From Chrysemys picta bellii (lineage: Eukaryota; Chordata; Testudines; Emydidae), in the NCBI RefSeq assembly GCF_011386835.1, contig NC_088800.1:80416981-80480980 (forward strand): a stretch of DNA of 64,000 bases. The letters run 5' to 3'. The position numbers were made by a program, and so were the translations under genes. The notes under the pieces were generated by a model. It made no database searches. It was not told where the DNA came from and saw only the letters and a list, made by a program, of their open reading frames with translations. Every line of letters begins with the position of its first letter. Positions within the stretch are counted from its first letter, which is position 1. This document shows, piece after piece, positions 47,259 through 58,768 of this stretch.

Positions 47259-49766
47259 GTGACTTTTTCTGAGCCAGCATTGGTCTCCATGGAGACTAGC
47301 AGGAATTGCAGACTTAATCACAGTTCTAAGAAGTTGTGTAGATTTCAGCTGCAACAACCATCTGAGCACTGAAAAATGATGATTTTGTAAATATCAATAC
47401 AGTCTTTGGGATCCCACAGGATCTTAGCACTCTTACAATGCATTCCTTACTATATCTGTTGTCTGTTTCCCCAGGCATTATGAAGTGGATTATGAAGTCC
47501 TGACCAGTGGCTACAGCGATACCTGTACTCTGACCTTTGCCTGCCAGTCTAATGCCTCATTTGACAATATTGTACTTACTTTAATACACTCTATGTCCGT
47601 TGTTTATACAGAGATAAACGAGAGAAGATTATGCATAGCAAAAGAAATTCTGCCTTTTATTGTTTTCTGCATTGCATTATATTTAGCATAGAGAAAACTA
47701 ATAGCATAAAAACGTAATAGGTTGATATTTTCACTAGTTGATGCATTACTTGTGCAGTACACAATTTTTGTGCAAATGAAAGACCTTTTAAAAACTGTAT
47801 AAGGAGCACCCACTGCTTACCTCTTTATGAAGTGGAAGTTCCTCAGGACAATGTTTTAACTATCCTTTTTTCTGTGGAAGGCAAGATACCAGTTTCAGCA
47901 CTGTTTTATGATGAAATAGGCATCTTCCAATGAAAACTTTTAATTTTTTTAAATAATGCATAGTCATGAGCATGTGTGGCTTGGGTAGCACCACAAAGAT
48001 AGCACCAGAAACGGTGCATGGAAAATTGAGGAGTTGTCAGATAGTTAAAAGGGGCAGAACTCTATCCTTGGTCTTTGAGGAATTTGGGAAATCAGTCCAA
48101 CAAGGTTAATAGAGTAGATCTCTAATTATTGAAATTCAGCTGTTCAAGAAAAATGATTTCTTCTACTGTGGACCTGGTTATTTCAGGAAGATTTTGGAAT
48201 GAAATGAAGAATGAAAAGAGGGTTTTATGGTAGCAGTCTAATACTTTTAGAATTCTTGGCTTTAACATTGTTTTACCCCATTTCACAAAAGATTTTTCTC
48301 TTCATTGCCCTTTCTAAAGGCATATGCATAATAACTTTCACCTGGGTCTGAGGACTGACTAAAGGATTTCCAGCAATGTTTCTAACAAAGGGGGAGGACG
48401 AGAGAATTTGAGAATTTTCATTGAAATTAATTTAGAGATTAATGTTAACACTCTATTTTGATCAATACTGAAAATACCAAATATCAAACTAAGTGCTAGT
48501 ACCTCTCTCAAGCAATAATCAGAATGTACTGTTGCTTTTGCATTCTGATTAACCCTCTGTGGGGATAGAGGTTTTGAATTCTAGAACCATAAATTTGAAG
48601 GAAACATTATATTTTAAAGTGTGTGGAAAAGCTTATAAAAGATCAAAAGAAGAGCAGGGAGGGTAATGAGTAATATAGTGGGTTAACTCTTTACCTTCTG
48701 ATCATGGCTATAATCATATGTGAAAATAAATCTGGTTTCAACTTACTGTTTTGTGGCTATTTCTATATATCAGAGTACCACAATGTAATTTTTGGTGCAA
48801 GTGGTAGTCTACACAAAGGCTCAGGACTTGGAGACTAGCTGAAGATGTCAGGACTGTGGTGCATTAGCAAAGAGGTTGAAGAAGGAACACTTAAATATTG
48901 CCTGTCCATTTAAAAAGTAAACGCTACTTCAAACATGATTTCTGAGTTGAAAGTCAGGTCATATTAGAACATATTCATTATTTAACAAGTTAGATGTTTT
49001 TTGTTGAGAAACTGGTAATAAGAATAGCAAGTAGAATAAGCTTACGTAAGGCTGGGGCCCATGAAGATGTGTGTTGGGGGCGGTAAGTTTGCAGGGGGAG
49101 CTCAATCTTGAAAGGGTTTAATTAAAAGAAAGTCTGGATTGTCTTGATTCATTCTCTTGTTGTTTACAAAACAGAACTGTCTCTTAAAATGGATATACTG
49201 GTTGTGTCTCTACATATTACATACAAAAATCTACATTAAAAGAAAGCTATGTAGTTTGCAGTCATGAACTAGGAAATACCTTTTTTTTTTTTTTTTTTGG
49301 TTGCCTGTGCAACTTTAATTCTTCCCCCTTGTGCATCCAACCTGTGGACTGAATAAGGCAGGGGTCCAGTGGAAACAATACTGTTTGATAATGTAATTAA
49401 AGATTGTATAACCATGCTGCATGAGGGGCCATAATTAAAATTGTTCTCAGCGCAGTGTGTGGTGGCGATGGTGTAGTGGCCAGCCCACCTCTTTAGAATA
49501 TTCATGTTCAGTTATTATTTTGCAAGCTGCCAAGTGTTGTGCAGTTATGCAACACAATCTGGTATCCCAGGAACTCATTCCTGCAGTGAAGCCTGAATCT
49601 TACGCAGTTGACAGAGATGTGGGAAAGCTGCAGGCATTTGTCTGCAGTTGTGCCTCATGGCCACTTGGTACTGCTGTAGCTCTGAACTAGTGGACAGGCA
49701 CCATTTCTCTTGCTGTTCCCCCTGCTGGATCCCAGCCAGGAATGATCGCTCAAGAGGAGGCAGAGG
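47259..49766. other. unique DNA
   Basis: T run at 49280-49298. I considered 47474-47560 after CCCCAG as an exon but found no supporting protein match. No classified repeat. Confidence 0.5.
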
Positions 49767-49771
49767 CAGCC

Positions 49772-50204
49772 TGTCACCGGGTGCACAGCTGACCCTCTTC
49801 TTCTGGGCCCGGTTGCCCTCCCAAATAAATCCAGGGAGACTTCAGCTCTGTGCAACACCCATGTCCTTCATTCTTTAAGCGTTTTCTCACCACCAGTGTC
49901 CAACTATATACAGTCCTTACAGGTTTCTCACCTACCGCAGGCTGGGTTAGTAACCGGCTGGGTCAGTAACCAGCTAGAGGGCTTCCACCTCCCTCCCTCC
50001 CTCCCTGACTGACCTCTCTTTCTCTGGCTGCCTCACTCCTTCTGGCTCTTTCCCAGCCTTTGTAGCTCCTGCCTATCAGGCTGGCAGGTGTTGCCAATCG
50101 CCAGGCAGACATGAGGCTTTTCAGCCAGCCCCAATCTATCCCCCTGGATTGGGGCTGGCGTGGCAGGGGCTGATTAGGTGTGTTTGCAGCAGCACCCTGC
50201 CACA
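49772..50204 (-). repeat. 3' LTR
   Basis: 433 bp, TG...CA. It is homologous to 52073-52469, with the same blocks CCAGGGAGACTTCAGCTCTG, GTGTCCAACTATATACA and GCCAATCGCCAGGCAGACAT. It contains an AATAAA-like signal on the minus strand (GAATGAAGGACA against AATAAAGG in the other LTR). It carries a small duplication (GGCTGGGTTAGTAACC, GGCTGGGTCAGTAACC) absent from the other. Confidence 0.9.
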
Positions 50205-50217
50205 CACCTCCCCCTTT
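50205..50217 (-). other. polypurine tract
   Basis: On the minus strand AAAGGGGGAGGTG lies directly before the TGTGGC start of the 3' LTR, where the plus-strand primer is expected. Confidence 0.75.
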
Positions 50218-50849
50218 AATCCTCTGTCAGGCATGGCCTTGCTCAGCCCCGCCTCTCTCTGCCTGGGAAGTTATTCTGGGGGAGCCCCTCATGCCTGTGG
50301 GGGGGGAGGGTCCCTGGGCCCATCTTTGTGGGGTTCACTCATCCCCCCCCCCACCCACAAATGGTACACTGGGAAGAGGGTGGACTGCCCCACAAGTCTG
50401 CAGTGACCCAGGCGTCCTTATACCAGTCACAGCCTTGGGTGTGTCATCCCAGCTGTTCTCCTTTCCTCTCTGGTGGGGGACCAGGGCTGAGGTGGACCTT
50501 GCCCAGGCTGCTGAGTGCCTTGGGTTCTGGTTCCTGGCCCAGCAAACTTTGGACCTCCCTATATGGGGGTCCCACCTTCAGACCTTCCTTAGGCCACTCC
50601 CCCTCTGCCCCTGGGATCTCCTCCCCTGAGGATTCTAATCCAGGGTGCTCCTTTGGTCCCCCTTCTTCTGCTTCTGTGTGGTCTCTTTCCTGGCTATGTT
50701 GTCTAGGGTCTAGATCCCCTTTTCCCTGGGGCTGTGGGTCCTCCCCCTCCCTGGGGTCCACCCACGTAGGGGGGTCTCACCACCCTGCTTTGGGTCTCCT
50801 CCCCGTACCTTCCTTCCCTTTAGGGATGGGTGCCCAGTCCATCCCCGGG

Positions 50850-52072
50850 ACTATGGGGTAGGGAACCCCTCTACTACCCTCACCCATTTCCAGGTGGACC
50901 TGCCCCAAACCTCTAGGGGCACCTGGGCCACAGGACAATACTCCCTATCCCCGTGGATGTGTTTGAGTGTCGTCCTCTCTCCGGGGAAAAGCCAATGTGG
51001 CTTTACCAACCTCTGCAGCACGAGTGAGCGGGCTAAGGCCATGTCTACCAGTCCCCTCTGGGGTTTTCTCCCCACCCGCATGAGGATGGTGGCCAAACCA
51101 CGCCTCTTCTTCCACTCCCCCCCCCAACTTCAGTCCAGGCACAGATCTCGGCTATGCCACATTCCATCACTGGACAATCCTGGCTTTTATGTCCTGGCCG
51201 CCCACAACGCCAGCATACAAGCTGTCCTGGGCGACTAGGGGCTCCCTTTGTCTCTTCTCTCTTCTCTCTACACTCTTCCTGGGGGGGAGGGGGTGTCTCT
51301 GGGTCCTGAGGTATCGGACTCTCCCTGGGAGGGAAGTCTGCCTCTGCATACTCCTCCGTCAGCTTGACTGCCTGGCAGGTGTCGCCAGACCCAGACTCGC
51401 ATACTCTCTGGGAGGCCCTGCACAAACTGTTCCAAGATCACCTGGTCCATGATCTGCCCCACCGTTTGGGTGTTGGGCCGCAACCACCGTGTGGCCCAGT
51501 CCGTCAATTTCTGGGCAAAGGCCCGGGGCCGCAGCCCCCCCATCCACCTGGCCGACTGAAATTTCTGGCGATACTTCTCAGACAAAAGCCCCATCCGGTC
51601 TAGGACGACAGCCTTCATGGTGTCATGCTCCCTGATTATGCATCAGTCAGGGCCATATATGCAGCCTGTGCCTCTCTGGCGAGATATGGGGCTAACCGTA
51701 GGGCCAAGGTTGCCCTGTCTCATCCGGCGCTGATAGGCACTTGCTCAAAGGCGCAAAGAAAGGCGTTGGGGTCGGCATCGGAGACAATTTTACAAAGACC
51801 CAACTCCATAGTGCGGGTGCCATCTCCCCCTGAGGAACTCACTAGTTTCTTCAGAAGTTGTTGCTGCACCCCCGCCTGCTCTTAATAAAGTCCTCTGCTG
51901 CTCGGCCAGCCAAGTGAGTAGAACCTGTCTCTCCATCTGGTGGGATTGCTGGAAGGCCTACAGCTTCTTCTGCATTTCCTCCTGCTGCTGTGTCTGCCAT
52001 TGCAGGGTTTCCTCCATCTCCGGTTGTCAAACTGTAGCTCAGGCACAAAAGGATCCCAGACAAGCCCCCACA
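50850..52072 (-). pseudogene. gag (SCAN-like capsid, zinc knuckle) and protease trace
   Basis: Minus strand, in several frames. From about 51600 the capsid segment reads KYRQKFQSARWM, then DWATRWLRPNTQTVGQIMDQ and ILEQFVQGLPESMRVWV, similar to SCAN domains. Next comes a CCHC knuckle, CWRCGRPGHKSQDC (C-x2-C-x4-H-x4-C), near 51215-51175. A protease-like trace follows, with GLVDMALARSLV near 51045 where the Asp-Thr/Ser-Gly should be (the Thr and Gly are changed), then HGDREYCPVAQVPLEV. A stop and frame changes make it non-functional. Downstream only a Pro/Gly/Glu-rich stretch (50444-50850) remains before the 3' LTR. The N terminus before 51620 is poorly conserved, and the start codon is uncertain. 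Confidence 0.78.
52053..52070 (-). other. primer binding site, tRNA-Pro type
   Basis: TGGGGGCTTGTCTGGGAT on the minus strand, 2 bases inside the 5' LTR. It differs from the 18-nt complement of the tRNA-Pro 3' end at two positions, both C to T, as CpG decay would give. Confidence 0.8.
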
Positions 52073-52268
52073 TGTCATGGGGTGCACGTCCAGCCCCTCC
52101 CAAATAAGTCCAGGGAGACTTCAGCTCTGTGCAACACCCAGATCCTTTATTCTTTAAGCATTTTCCCATCACCAGTGTCCAACTATATACAATCCTTACA
52201 GGATGCTTGCCTACCACAGGCTGGGTTGGTAACCAGCTAGAGGGCTTCCACTTCTCTCCCTGATTGAC

Positions 52269-52299
<31 letters not shown>

Positions 52300-52469
52300 C
52301 TTCCTTCTGGGTCCTTCCCAGCCTTTGTAGCTCCTGCCTATCGGGCTGGTAGATGTTGCCAATCGCCAGGCAGACATGAGGCTTTTCAACCAGTCCCAAT
52401 CTATCCCCCTTGATTGGGGCTGGCGAGGCTGGGGCTGATTAGGTGTGTTTGCAGCAGCACTCTGCCACA
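52073..52469 (-). repeat. 5' LTR
   Basis: 397 bp, TG...CA, homologous to 49772-50204. It contains AATAAAGG on the minus strand near 52147 as a polyadenylation signal, and a (CT)13 run at 52269-52294 that is not expanded in the other LTR. Confidence 0.9.
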
Positions 52470-52474
52470 CAGCC

Positions 52475-53521
52475 ACATAAAGTGAGAAGCCTGATACTCG
52501 CCCCAGGCTGTGTTGTCGTCCCCCTGCAACCAGTTGCACCAGGCGCCCACTCAACTGCCCCTCCCAGCATCATCCAACACCTGTTCCCAGCCACCTGAAT
52601 AGCTCCCCTGCCTTAAGTGAAGGCCTTTTTTCCTCACAAGAGCCACAGCTTGCCCACCCATCTACCTCAGCCACAGCTGCCATGTTTTGTGCTCTCAATA
52701 GCCTACTGTTGCTATTGTGGCCAGGTTTTGTTGACCATAAGCTTAAATGTGTGGTTATATAAAATATGCAAACAGCTCATTAAATAACTTGCATAAAATG
52801 TCACACATGCAGCAGCACAAAATTGGGCAGCTATGATTTTGGCATTCTGCTAAAATTTTCATGAGGACTACAACAAGATAAAGAAAATGGTGACTTTTTT
52901 TAAAAACTCTTTTGCTGAAACCTGAGTGAAATGTCATAGGATAAAGAAAAGGTACTTCTCTAGCCTGAAGGCCTTCTCTCTGTTGAATTTCAAAAGCTTG
53001 CTGCAAACAGTGGAATTAGAGGTCCTTTTAGTTTTAAAAAAAAAAAAAGCAAGAATATTTTAAAATGAAAAGTGTTAGGCAGCCTAAATATAGGGGTTAT
53101 GTAGGGGTCACTACAAGCTCCCCCTAGAATACACTGTGAATATAGTGTGTATGTATATACTATAAACATACATAAAATTACATTTTAAATTAGGTCAGGA
53201 GAGCTATCAGTCAAGAGCTAACTCTTCTGGAATATAATAAATTATTTAAAGCCTTTCAAGAGACCACAGTGCCTCAAAATAACTCACATTTAAAAGCATC
53301 TTTTTGAGTCAGGCTTTACAATCAGTACTAGTATATTCTTACTTCCCTGTGAACGAAAGCCTTTTCCCCCCGGTTTTTAGCCCCCTCTCAAAATGCCAAC
53401 CCAGTAACTTGGATTCATGTATAGTGGTGTGGTAATTTAAGTTGGCATCAGAAGTTCAAATGAGGAACAAATTTGTTTTGTTTTGTGTTCGTGTTTATAG
53501 CACAAGTACATTTAATCTTAC
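52475..53521. other. unique AT-rich DNA
   Basis: No gene or classified repeat seen. There is a poly-A run at 53036-53048. Confidence 0.5.
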
Positions 53522-53862
53522 AAATTAATTAGGGCTGGCAAGTGATTAATCGTGCTGTTAAACAACAATAGAATATCATTTATTTTAAATATTTTTGGAT
53601 GTTTACTACATTTTCAAATATATTAATTTCAATTACAACACAGAATACAAAGGGTACAGTGCTCACTTTATATTTATTTTTGATTACACATTTGCACTGT
53701 AAGAAATAAAAAAAAAAATTTCAGCTCACTTCATACGAGTACTGTAGTGCAATCTCTTTATCATGAAAGTTGAACTTACAAATGTAGAATCATGTACAAA
53801 AAAAAACTGCACTCAAAAAACATAACAGTGTAAAACTTTAGAGGCTACAAGTCTACTCAGTC

Positions 53863-54081
53863 CTACTTCTCATTCTGCCAATCACTAAGACAAACGAGTT
53901 TGTTTACATTGATGGGAGATACTGCTGCCTGCTTCTTATTTACAATGTCACCTGAAAGTGAGAACAGGCATTTGCATGGCACTTTTGTAGCCGGCGCTGC
54001 AAGGTATTTACATGTCAGATATGCTAAACATTCGTATGCACCTTCATGCTTCGGCCACCATTCCAGGGGACATGCTTCCAT
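53863..54081 (-). pseudogene. hAT transposase C-terminal (dimerisation) fragment, left arm
   Basis: 72 codons with ACPLEWWPKHEGAYECL, VPCKCLFSLSGDIVNKK and NKLVCLSDW, the hAT C-terminal dimerisation motif. It is the mirror copy of the plus-strand block at 54540-54740. The N-terminal domains are absent. Confidence 0.85.
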
Positions 54082-54189
54082 GCTGATGATGCTTGTTAAA
54101 AAAATGTGTCAATTACATTTGTGACTTTACTCCTTGGGGGGAGAATTGTATGTCTCCTGCTCTGTTTTACCGGCATTCTGCATATATTT

Positions 54190-54750
54190 CATGTTATAGC
54201 AGTCTCGGATGATGACCCAGCACATGTTCATTTTAAGAACACTTTCAAAGCAGATTTGACAAAATGCAAAGACGGTACCGATGTGAGAGTTCTAAAAATA
54301 GCTACAGCACTCGACCCAAGGTTTAAGAATCTGAAGTGCCGTCCAAAATCTGAGAGGGATGAGGTTTGGCGTATGCTTTTAGAAGTCTTAAAAGAGCAAC
54401 ACTCTCTGATGCGGAAATTACAGAACCCAAACTACCAAAAAAGAAAATCAACCTTCTGCTGGCAGCATCTGACTCGGATGAACATGCGTCAGTCTGCACT
54501 GCTTTGGATTGTTATCAAGCAGAACCCATCATCAGCATGGGAGCATGTCCTCTGGAATAGTGGTTGAAGCATGAAGGGACATATGAATCTTTAGCGCATC
54601 TGGCACATACATATCTTGCATCGCCAGCTACAACAGTGCCATGCGAATGTCTGTTCTCACTTTCAGGTGAGAACAAGAAGCAGGCAGCATTATCACCTGC
54701 AAATTATAACCAGCCTTGTTTGTCTGAGTGATTACCTGACCAAGAAGTAG
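54190..54750 (+). pseudogene. hAT transposase C-terminal half, right arm
   Basis: Plus strand. DDDPAHVHFKNTFKADLTK is followed by KIATALDPRFKNLKC and PKSERDEVWRMLLEVLKEQH. After a frameshift come KKINLLLAASDSDEHASV and ACPLE, then a stop in W(*)WLKHEG context near 54560. VPCECLFSLSGENKKQAAL-like text then runs to about 54740. The hAT catalytic Asp residues in the N-terminal half are not present. It is closest to ZBED-type hAT transposases by the KATALDPRFK motif. Confidence 0.85.
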
Positions 54751-54905
54751 GACTGAGTAGACTTGTAGGCTCTAAAGTTTTACATTGTTTTGTTTTGAGT
54801 GCAGTTATGCAACCAAAAAAATAAATAAAATCTGCATTTGTAAGTTACACTTTCACGATAAAGAGATTGAGTTAACAGCAATTAATTGACAGCCCTAAAA
54901 TTAAT

Positions 54906-56904
54906 ACAAGTATCAAAAATACAAATTAGTTAAAACATCACTTTGGAATGACATTTTTGCAGAGAGAAGAGTGACAAAAATGAACTTACCATTATGCAGT
55001 GATGAAGAGCGACAGGGTGGGGTGGGGGGTAGAAAAGGTGGTCCAGTTACCAACATTTAGAAAGGTGGCAACCCTAGTAGCTACTTTATGATCATTTGTG
55101 TGCACGAATACCTGATTTCCACACCCATTCATGGTAAAATTGCAAACAGAACATGGGTATGTGTTCGGCTCATGTAATCGTGCAACTCATTGAAAATCAG
55201 GCCTTAATGTACTCCCTTGCCAGGCAATGGAATATATTAATGGGCTTGGTTTCAAACGCCTTTACATCTTTTGTAGCTTATTTCTTTAGTCCAGAATAAA
55301 ATATTTGTCAAGCCTGTTTGAAGTCTTCTAGAACAGTAACAGTTCTTGCAGTTCTATACTGAAATAATCCTTTGAAGTAGCTTAGCTTTTATGGCATTAA
55401 ATTCATTGTCCAAAATATGGTGTCATTAACCAGTGACACATAGCCACAGTTTTGAACTACTATTTCTTTCACAAGGCAGTCTAAGAAGTTGCACTCTTCT
55501 TTTCTCTCTGAGAAAATGTCATTTCAAAGTGATGTTTTATTAGACTATGGGATCAAAGTCTTTGTAGTTGGGGGAAGAAAAACTTGTTTTGCTGCTGTCT
55601 GTCAGTTGGCCGGTGGCCATTGCTGTACACTTGTTTAAAAAAAAAAAGGGGGGGGGGGAACAGTGTATGCTGCTGAAATGGAAATTAAAGGGCCAAGTTA
55701 AGCAGAACTGATTTTTTCCTCAAAAAAAATTATATTACTGTCATGTTCATCCTATTCGAAATGCATGTGCCTATCAGAAGTAAACTGAAATAAGCATCTT
55801 TTTTCCCAAGCAATACTCAACCCCAATCTAAGTATTCAAAACCCAAACTGGTCATTTAACATTAAACCTTTTATTTGTAATCAAAGTGACAAGATCTGTC
55901 CAGAGAAGCGCTTGTGTCCCCCAAATCAAGAAGCACTAGATGGCCTGTCTACATGATAATTACAAGAGTTCAAAGACACTGTGGTGCAGACAGACCCTTA
56001 ACTGTATTCCATACCCAGAGATATTCAAAGTTTAACCCGATTGTAGAACATAGTTAAGGTCCACTTTATGGCACGCATTGCTGAATTGTGGTCCTAGTTA
56101 TGAAATCATTTCAGCATATACTTAATGAGTGATTTCTATGGGTGCTTAAGTGTTTTCTTGATTCTTAGCCTAGATCTCCGGACTGCTGTTGCTGTAGTGT
56201 AGACAGGCTCATAATAGCTATTAGGCCCCAAAGTGCCTAAAAACACAGAGGAAGGCAATACATAAAAGTACTTAAAATAGAAATAAGCTGTTTGAGGATT
56301 TATTAAAAAATTGAGATGGAGGACATAAGGGGTACCCTAGGTCTCTTCCCCTCCCCGCAAAGCAACAAATATCAGAATTTAGGATGCCCATGCATCTCTT
56401 CTCCCTTGTGGGGGTGAATTAGAATATATTCGTAATCGTATACTATTATTTCCAGAGGAACTGCTGCCTCATTCAATGCCTAAGTTGAATGATATATAGT
56501 GAATTAGATGGTGGTTAGTACCTCATTTGCAGTTACCCCATGGTAAATTGAAGTAGCTCTGTTGAAACTAATGGACTGACTCTGATATTTACAGGGGCAT
56601 AACTGAGCAGATTTGGGACCTCTGCACAGGTTGGATGGTGAGCAGTGCATGGGACAATCCTAGAATGTGGAAGATAGAAACTAAATAGAGTTCAGCCACT
56701 TCATTCACTATGCATAGTCTTGGAAGGATTAGATTTTTAAATTGGTAAGCATCAATTTCACCGTACACATGCAAACAGCAAAGTCGTCAGTAATCATTGA
56801 GATTTACAGGTAGGCAAAAAAAAAATGTACATGCTACCTGAGCACTTGAGATCGATTTTTAATATTTAATTAATATATTTGTTTGACACCTGATACTGAC
56901 AATT
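54906..56904. other. unique DNA
   Basis: Contains an A run then G run at 55637-55659. No gene is supported. The segment near 55020-55080 (GGTGGCAACCCTAGTAG) may be the tail of a dispersed repeat. Confidence 0.45.
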
Positions 56905-56910
56905 TGGGTT

Positions 56911-57135
56911 TTAATGGTTATGAAAGAGTTTAATGGATGGGTGGTGGTTGTTGAAGTTGTGGTGGAAATCTATGAGGAAGTTTAGATTGTCTGTCCAGTG
57001 GATGAAAATGTAATTGATGTACCTCAGATATATGATTGGTTTCATGATGCATTTGTGCAGAAATTCTTCTTCAAGATGGCCCATGAAGAGGTTGGCAGAT
57101 TGGGGACCCATCTTAATACCCGTGGCTGTTCCCAT
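56911..57135 (-). pseudogene. Penelope RT palm fragment
   Basis: 74 codons with GIKMGPQSANLFMGHLEEEF, YLRYINYIFIHW and a DFHHNFNNHHPSIKL stretch, the Penelope RT palm with the second catalytic Asp lost. It ends at the truncation. Confidence 0.85.
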
Positions 57136-57909
57136 GGTTTGGACAAGGTGTTTGTTTTTAAAATTCTAAGTTTTTATGGGTGAGGGTGGAATGGATGAGT
57201 TTGTCACTGTGTTTGGTGTAAATATCTGAGTGTTGTCCATTCTCTTGTAAATATTTTGAGGCAGGCAGCAATGCTGTCATTGTGAGGCATGTTGGTGTAT
57301 AGGGAGGTGCAAGGATGGTGTTCTGAGGAAGATTGTTTATGTTGTGGAGTTTCTGGAGGAAGTTGGTTGTGTCCTGGAGGAAGCTGGCCCTTTGTGTGGT
57401 GAGTAATTTGAGGATGGTTTAAATAAGTCCCAATATTCTTTCAGTAAGAGTGTCATGGCCAGACACAATGGGTCTGTCTGAGCTCTTTTGTTTGTGTATC
57501 TTGGGAGGCATGTAGAAGTTCCCTGGGATAGGTTCTTGGGGGATGAGGTTGTAGAGTTTTTCTTGGAGATGTTTGGAGAAGGATTTGATGATATCCTTAA
57601 ATTCCTGGGTTAAATTGGGCTGTGGGGGTCTTTTGAGTTCTTTGTAGTAGGTGGTGTTGGTCAGTCGGTCTCATTAAGGTAGTCGTCATGGTTGAGGACT
57701 TCGATGGCACCTGCTTTATCCACTGGTTTGGTCACTATTTGGTGGTTCGATTTCAGGGACTGTATAATTGTTCTCTTGGTGGTGGAGAGATTGTGGTGGA
57801 TGTGATGTGTGCTAAGGATTTCACAGTCAGTTGTTTTTTCCCCCCGGAAGCAATCAATATAATGATCAAGAGTGTGGTTTCATCTGCTACGGTGTGTCCA
57901 GTCAGATGA

Positions 57910-58314
57910 TTATTTTTTCTTATGACTGTCAGTGTGGACATGGTAATTGGTGGTGGTGGTGTCTTTGTTGTGAAAGAATTCTTTGAGGCAGAGGCAGCGG
58001 AAGAATTCTTTTAGTTCTCCACATGTTAGTATGGTATCAGGTTCTGTGGTGGGGTGGAAGTTCATTCCCTTGGATAATACAGATAATTCTGCTCTGGTTA
58101 GTCTTGATAAACTGTGTGGTGTCATGTAGTGTCCATGTGGTGAGTCCTGGTGTCTGGTTTCTCTTGGAGGTGGTTGTGTAGTTATTGTAGTTGGTTTCAC
58201 TTTTTGTTTTTGTTTTGGATGGCTGTCATCAGGGTTTTTTTTATAGTTCTGGGTTTCTTGCAAGATTTCCAGGTAGGTTTCCTGATATTTTTTTTCCCCC
58301 CAGTGTGGGAACAT
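57910..58314 (-). pseudogene. Penelope N-terminal ORF fragment
   Basis: 134 codons rich in K, Q and T. It contains LSRLTRAELSVLSKGMNFHP, the conserved block before the RT in Penelope-like elements. Its stop at 57910-57912 is followed by further Penelope text in other frames down to 57140. Confidence 0.82.
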
Positions 58315-58681
58315 GAATGATTTCTTGTTTGAGGTGGTCCCTTCTGAAGTATGTGAGGTACAGTAAGTGGTTCCTCAATTTTTCTGAAGTCCTTCTGCAG
58401 AGCTGTTCAGCATATTTGGAGTTTTATGTAGAGGCCAGAGAGTTATAGATGGTGAAACTTCTGGGTATGATGTTTAGTTTCTTGCATATACTCAGAAAGT
58501 AGATGTTGCTGTTAAGTTTTGCTTCCTTTTTCTTTGTATTGTGGAGTTTCCATTTCAGATTACGGAATTTGCATACAACAATGGAAAATATCAGTGTCGT
58601 TCCCAGGATATTAGAGAGACAAGGGGATGAGGTAATATCTTTTATTGGATCAACTTCTGTTGGTCAGAGAAACAAACTTGT

Positions 58682-58768
58682 GGAAAGGTCACAGAGCAGG
58701 TTAGTGGCAAAGCTGGGAACAGAACCCAGGTCTTCTGATTTTTATCAGTGCCCTGTTCACTGACCACT
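58682..58768 (+). mobile_element. MIR-like fragment inside Penelope terminal region
   Basis: Reads GGTCACAGAGCAGGTTAGTG, CAAAGCTGGGAACAGAACCC, AGGTCTTCTGATTTTTATCA. This is the 3' half of a MIR-like SINE. It separates AACAAACTTG from AGAGCTTACACAGAGCTC, which are adjacent in the related repeat at 40001-40066. Confidence 0.65.

Larger units (their letters stand above)
49772..52469 (-). mobile_element. LTR retrotransposon, gag-protease only, flanked by CAGCC
   Basis: Two LTRs in the same orientation (49772-50204 and 52073-52469), each TG...CA on the minus strand, are flanked by CAGCC at 49767-49771 and 52470-52474. Inside the right (5') LTR border is a primer binding site at 52053-52070. Next to the left (3') LTR is a purine tract (AAAGGGGGAGGTG, minus strand, 50205-50217). 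The interior of 1868 bp codes for gag and part of a protease, with no RT, RNase H or integrase. The capsid region resembles the SCAN domain, a fold derived from Gmr1-like Gypsy gag. Movement would need pol from another element. Confidence 0.9.
53530..54897. mobile_element. fold-back hAT derivative with perfect 8-bp duplication AAATTAAT
   Basis: Starts TAGGGCTGGCAAGTGATTAA and ends TTAATTGACAGCCCTA, inverted terminal repeats. It is flanked by AAATTAAT at 53522-53529 and 54898-54905. Both halves are the 3' part of one hAT transposase gene: minus strand in 53760-54085 and plus strand in 54190-54835. They face outward from a junction near 54085. The exact duplication shows that the whole inverted unit moved as one. 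It cannot code for an active transposase. Confidence 0.9.

Noticed and set aside
47474..47691. Possible exon after CCCCAG
   Set aside because: It has an acceptor-like start and a 68-codon frame, but no recognised protein similarity and no clear donor.
50149..50861. Plus-strand open frames of 85-177 codons in the LTR element
   Set aside because: They are antisense to the gag-protease region and LTR, without recognisable domains.
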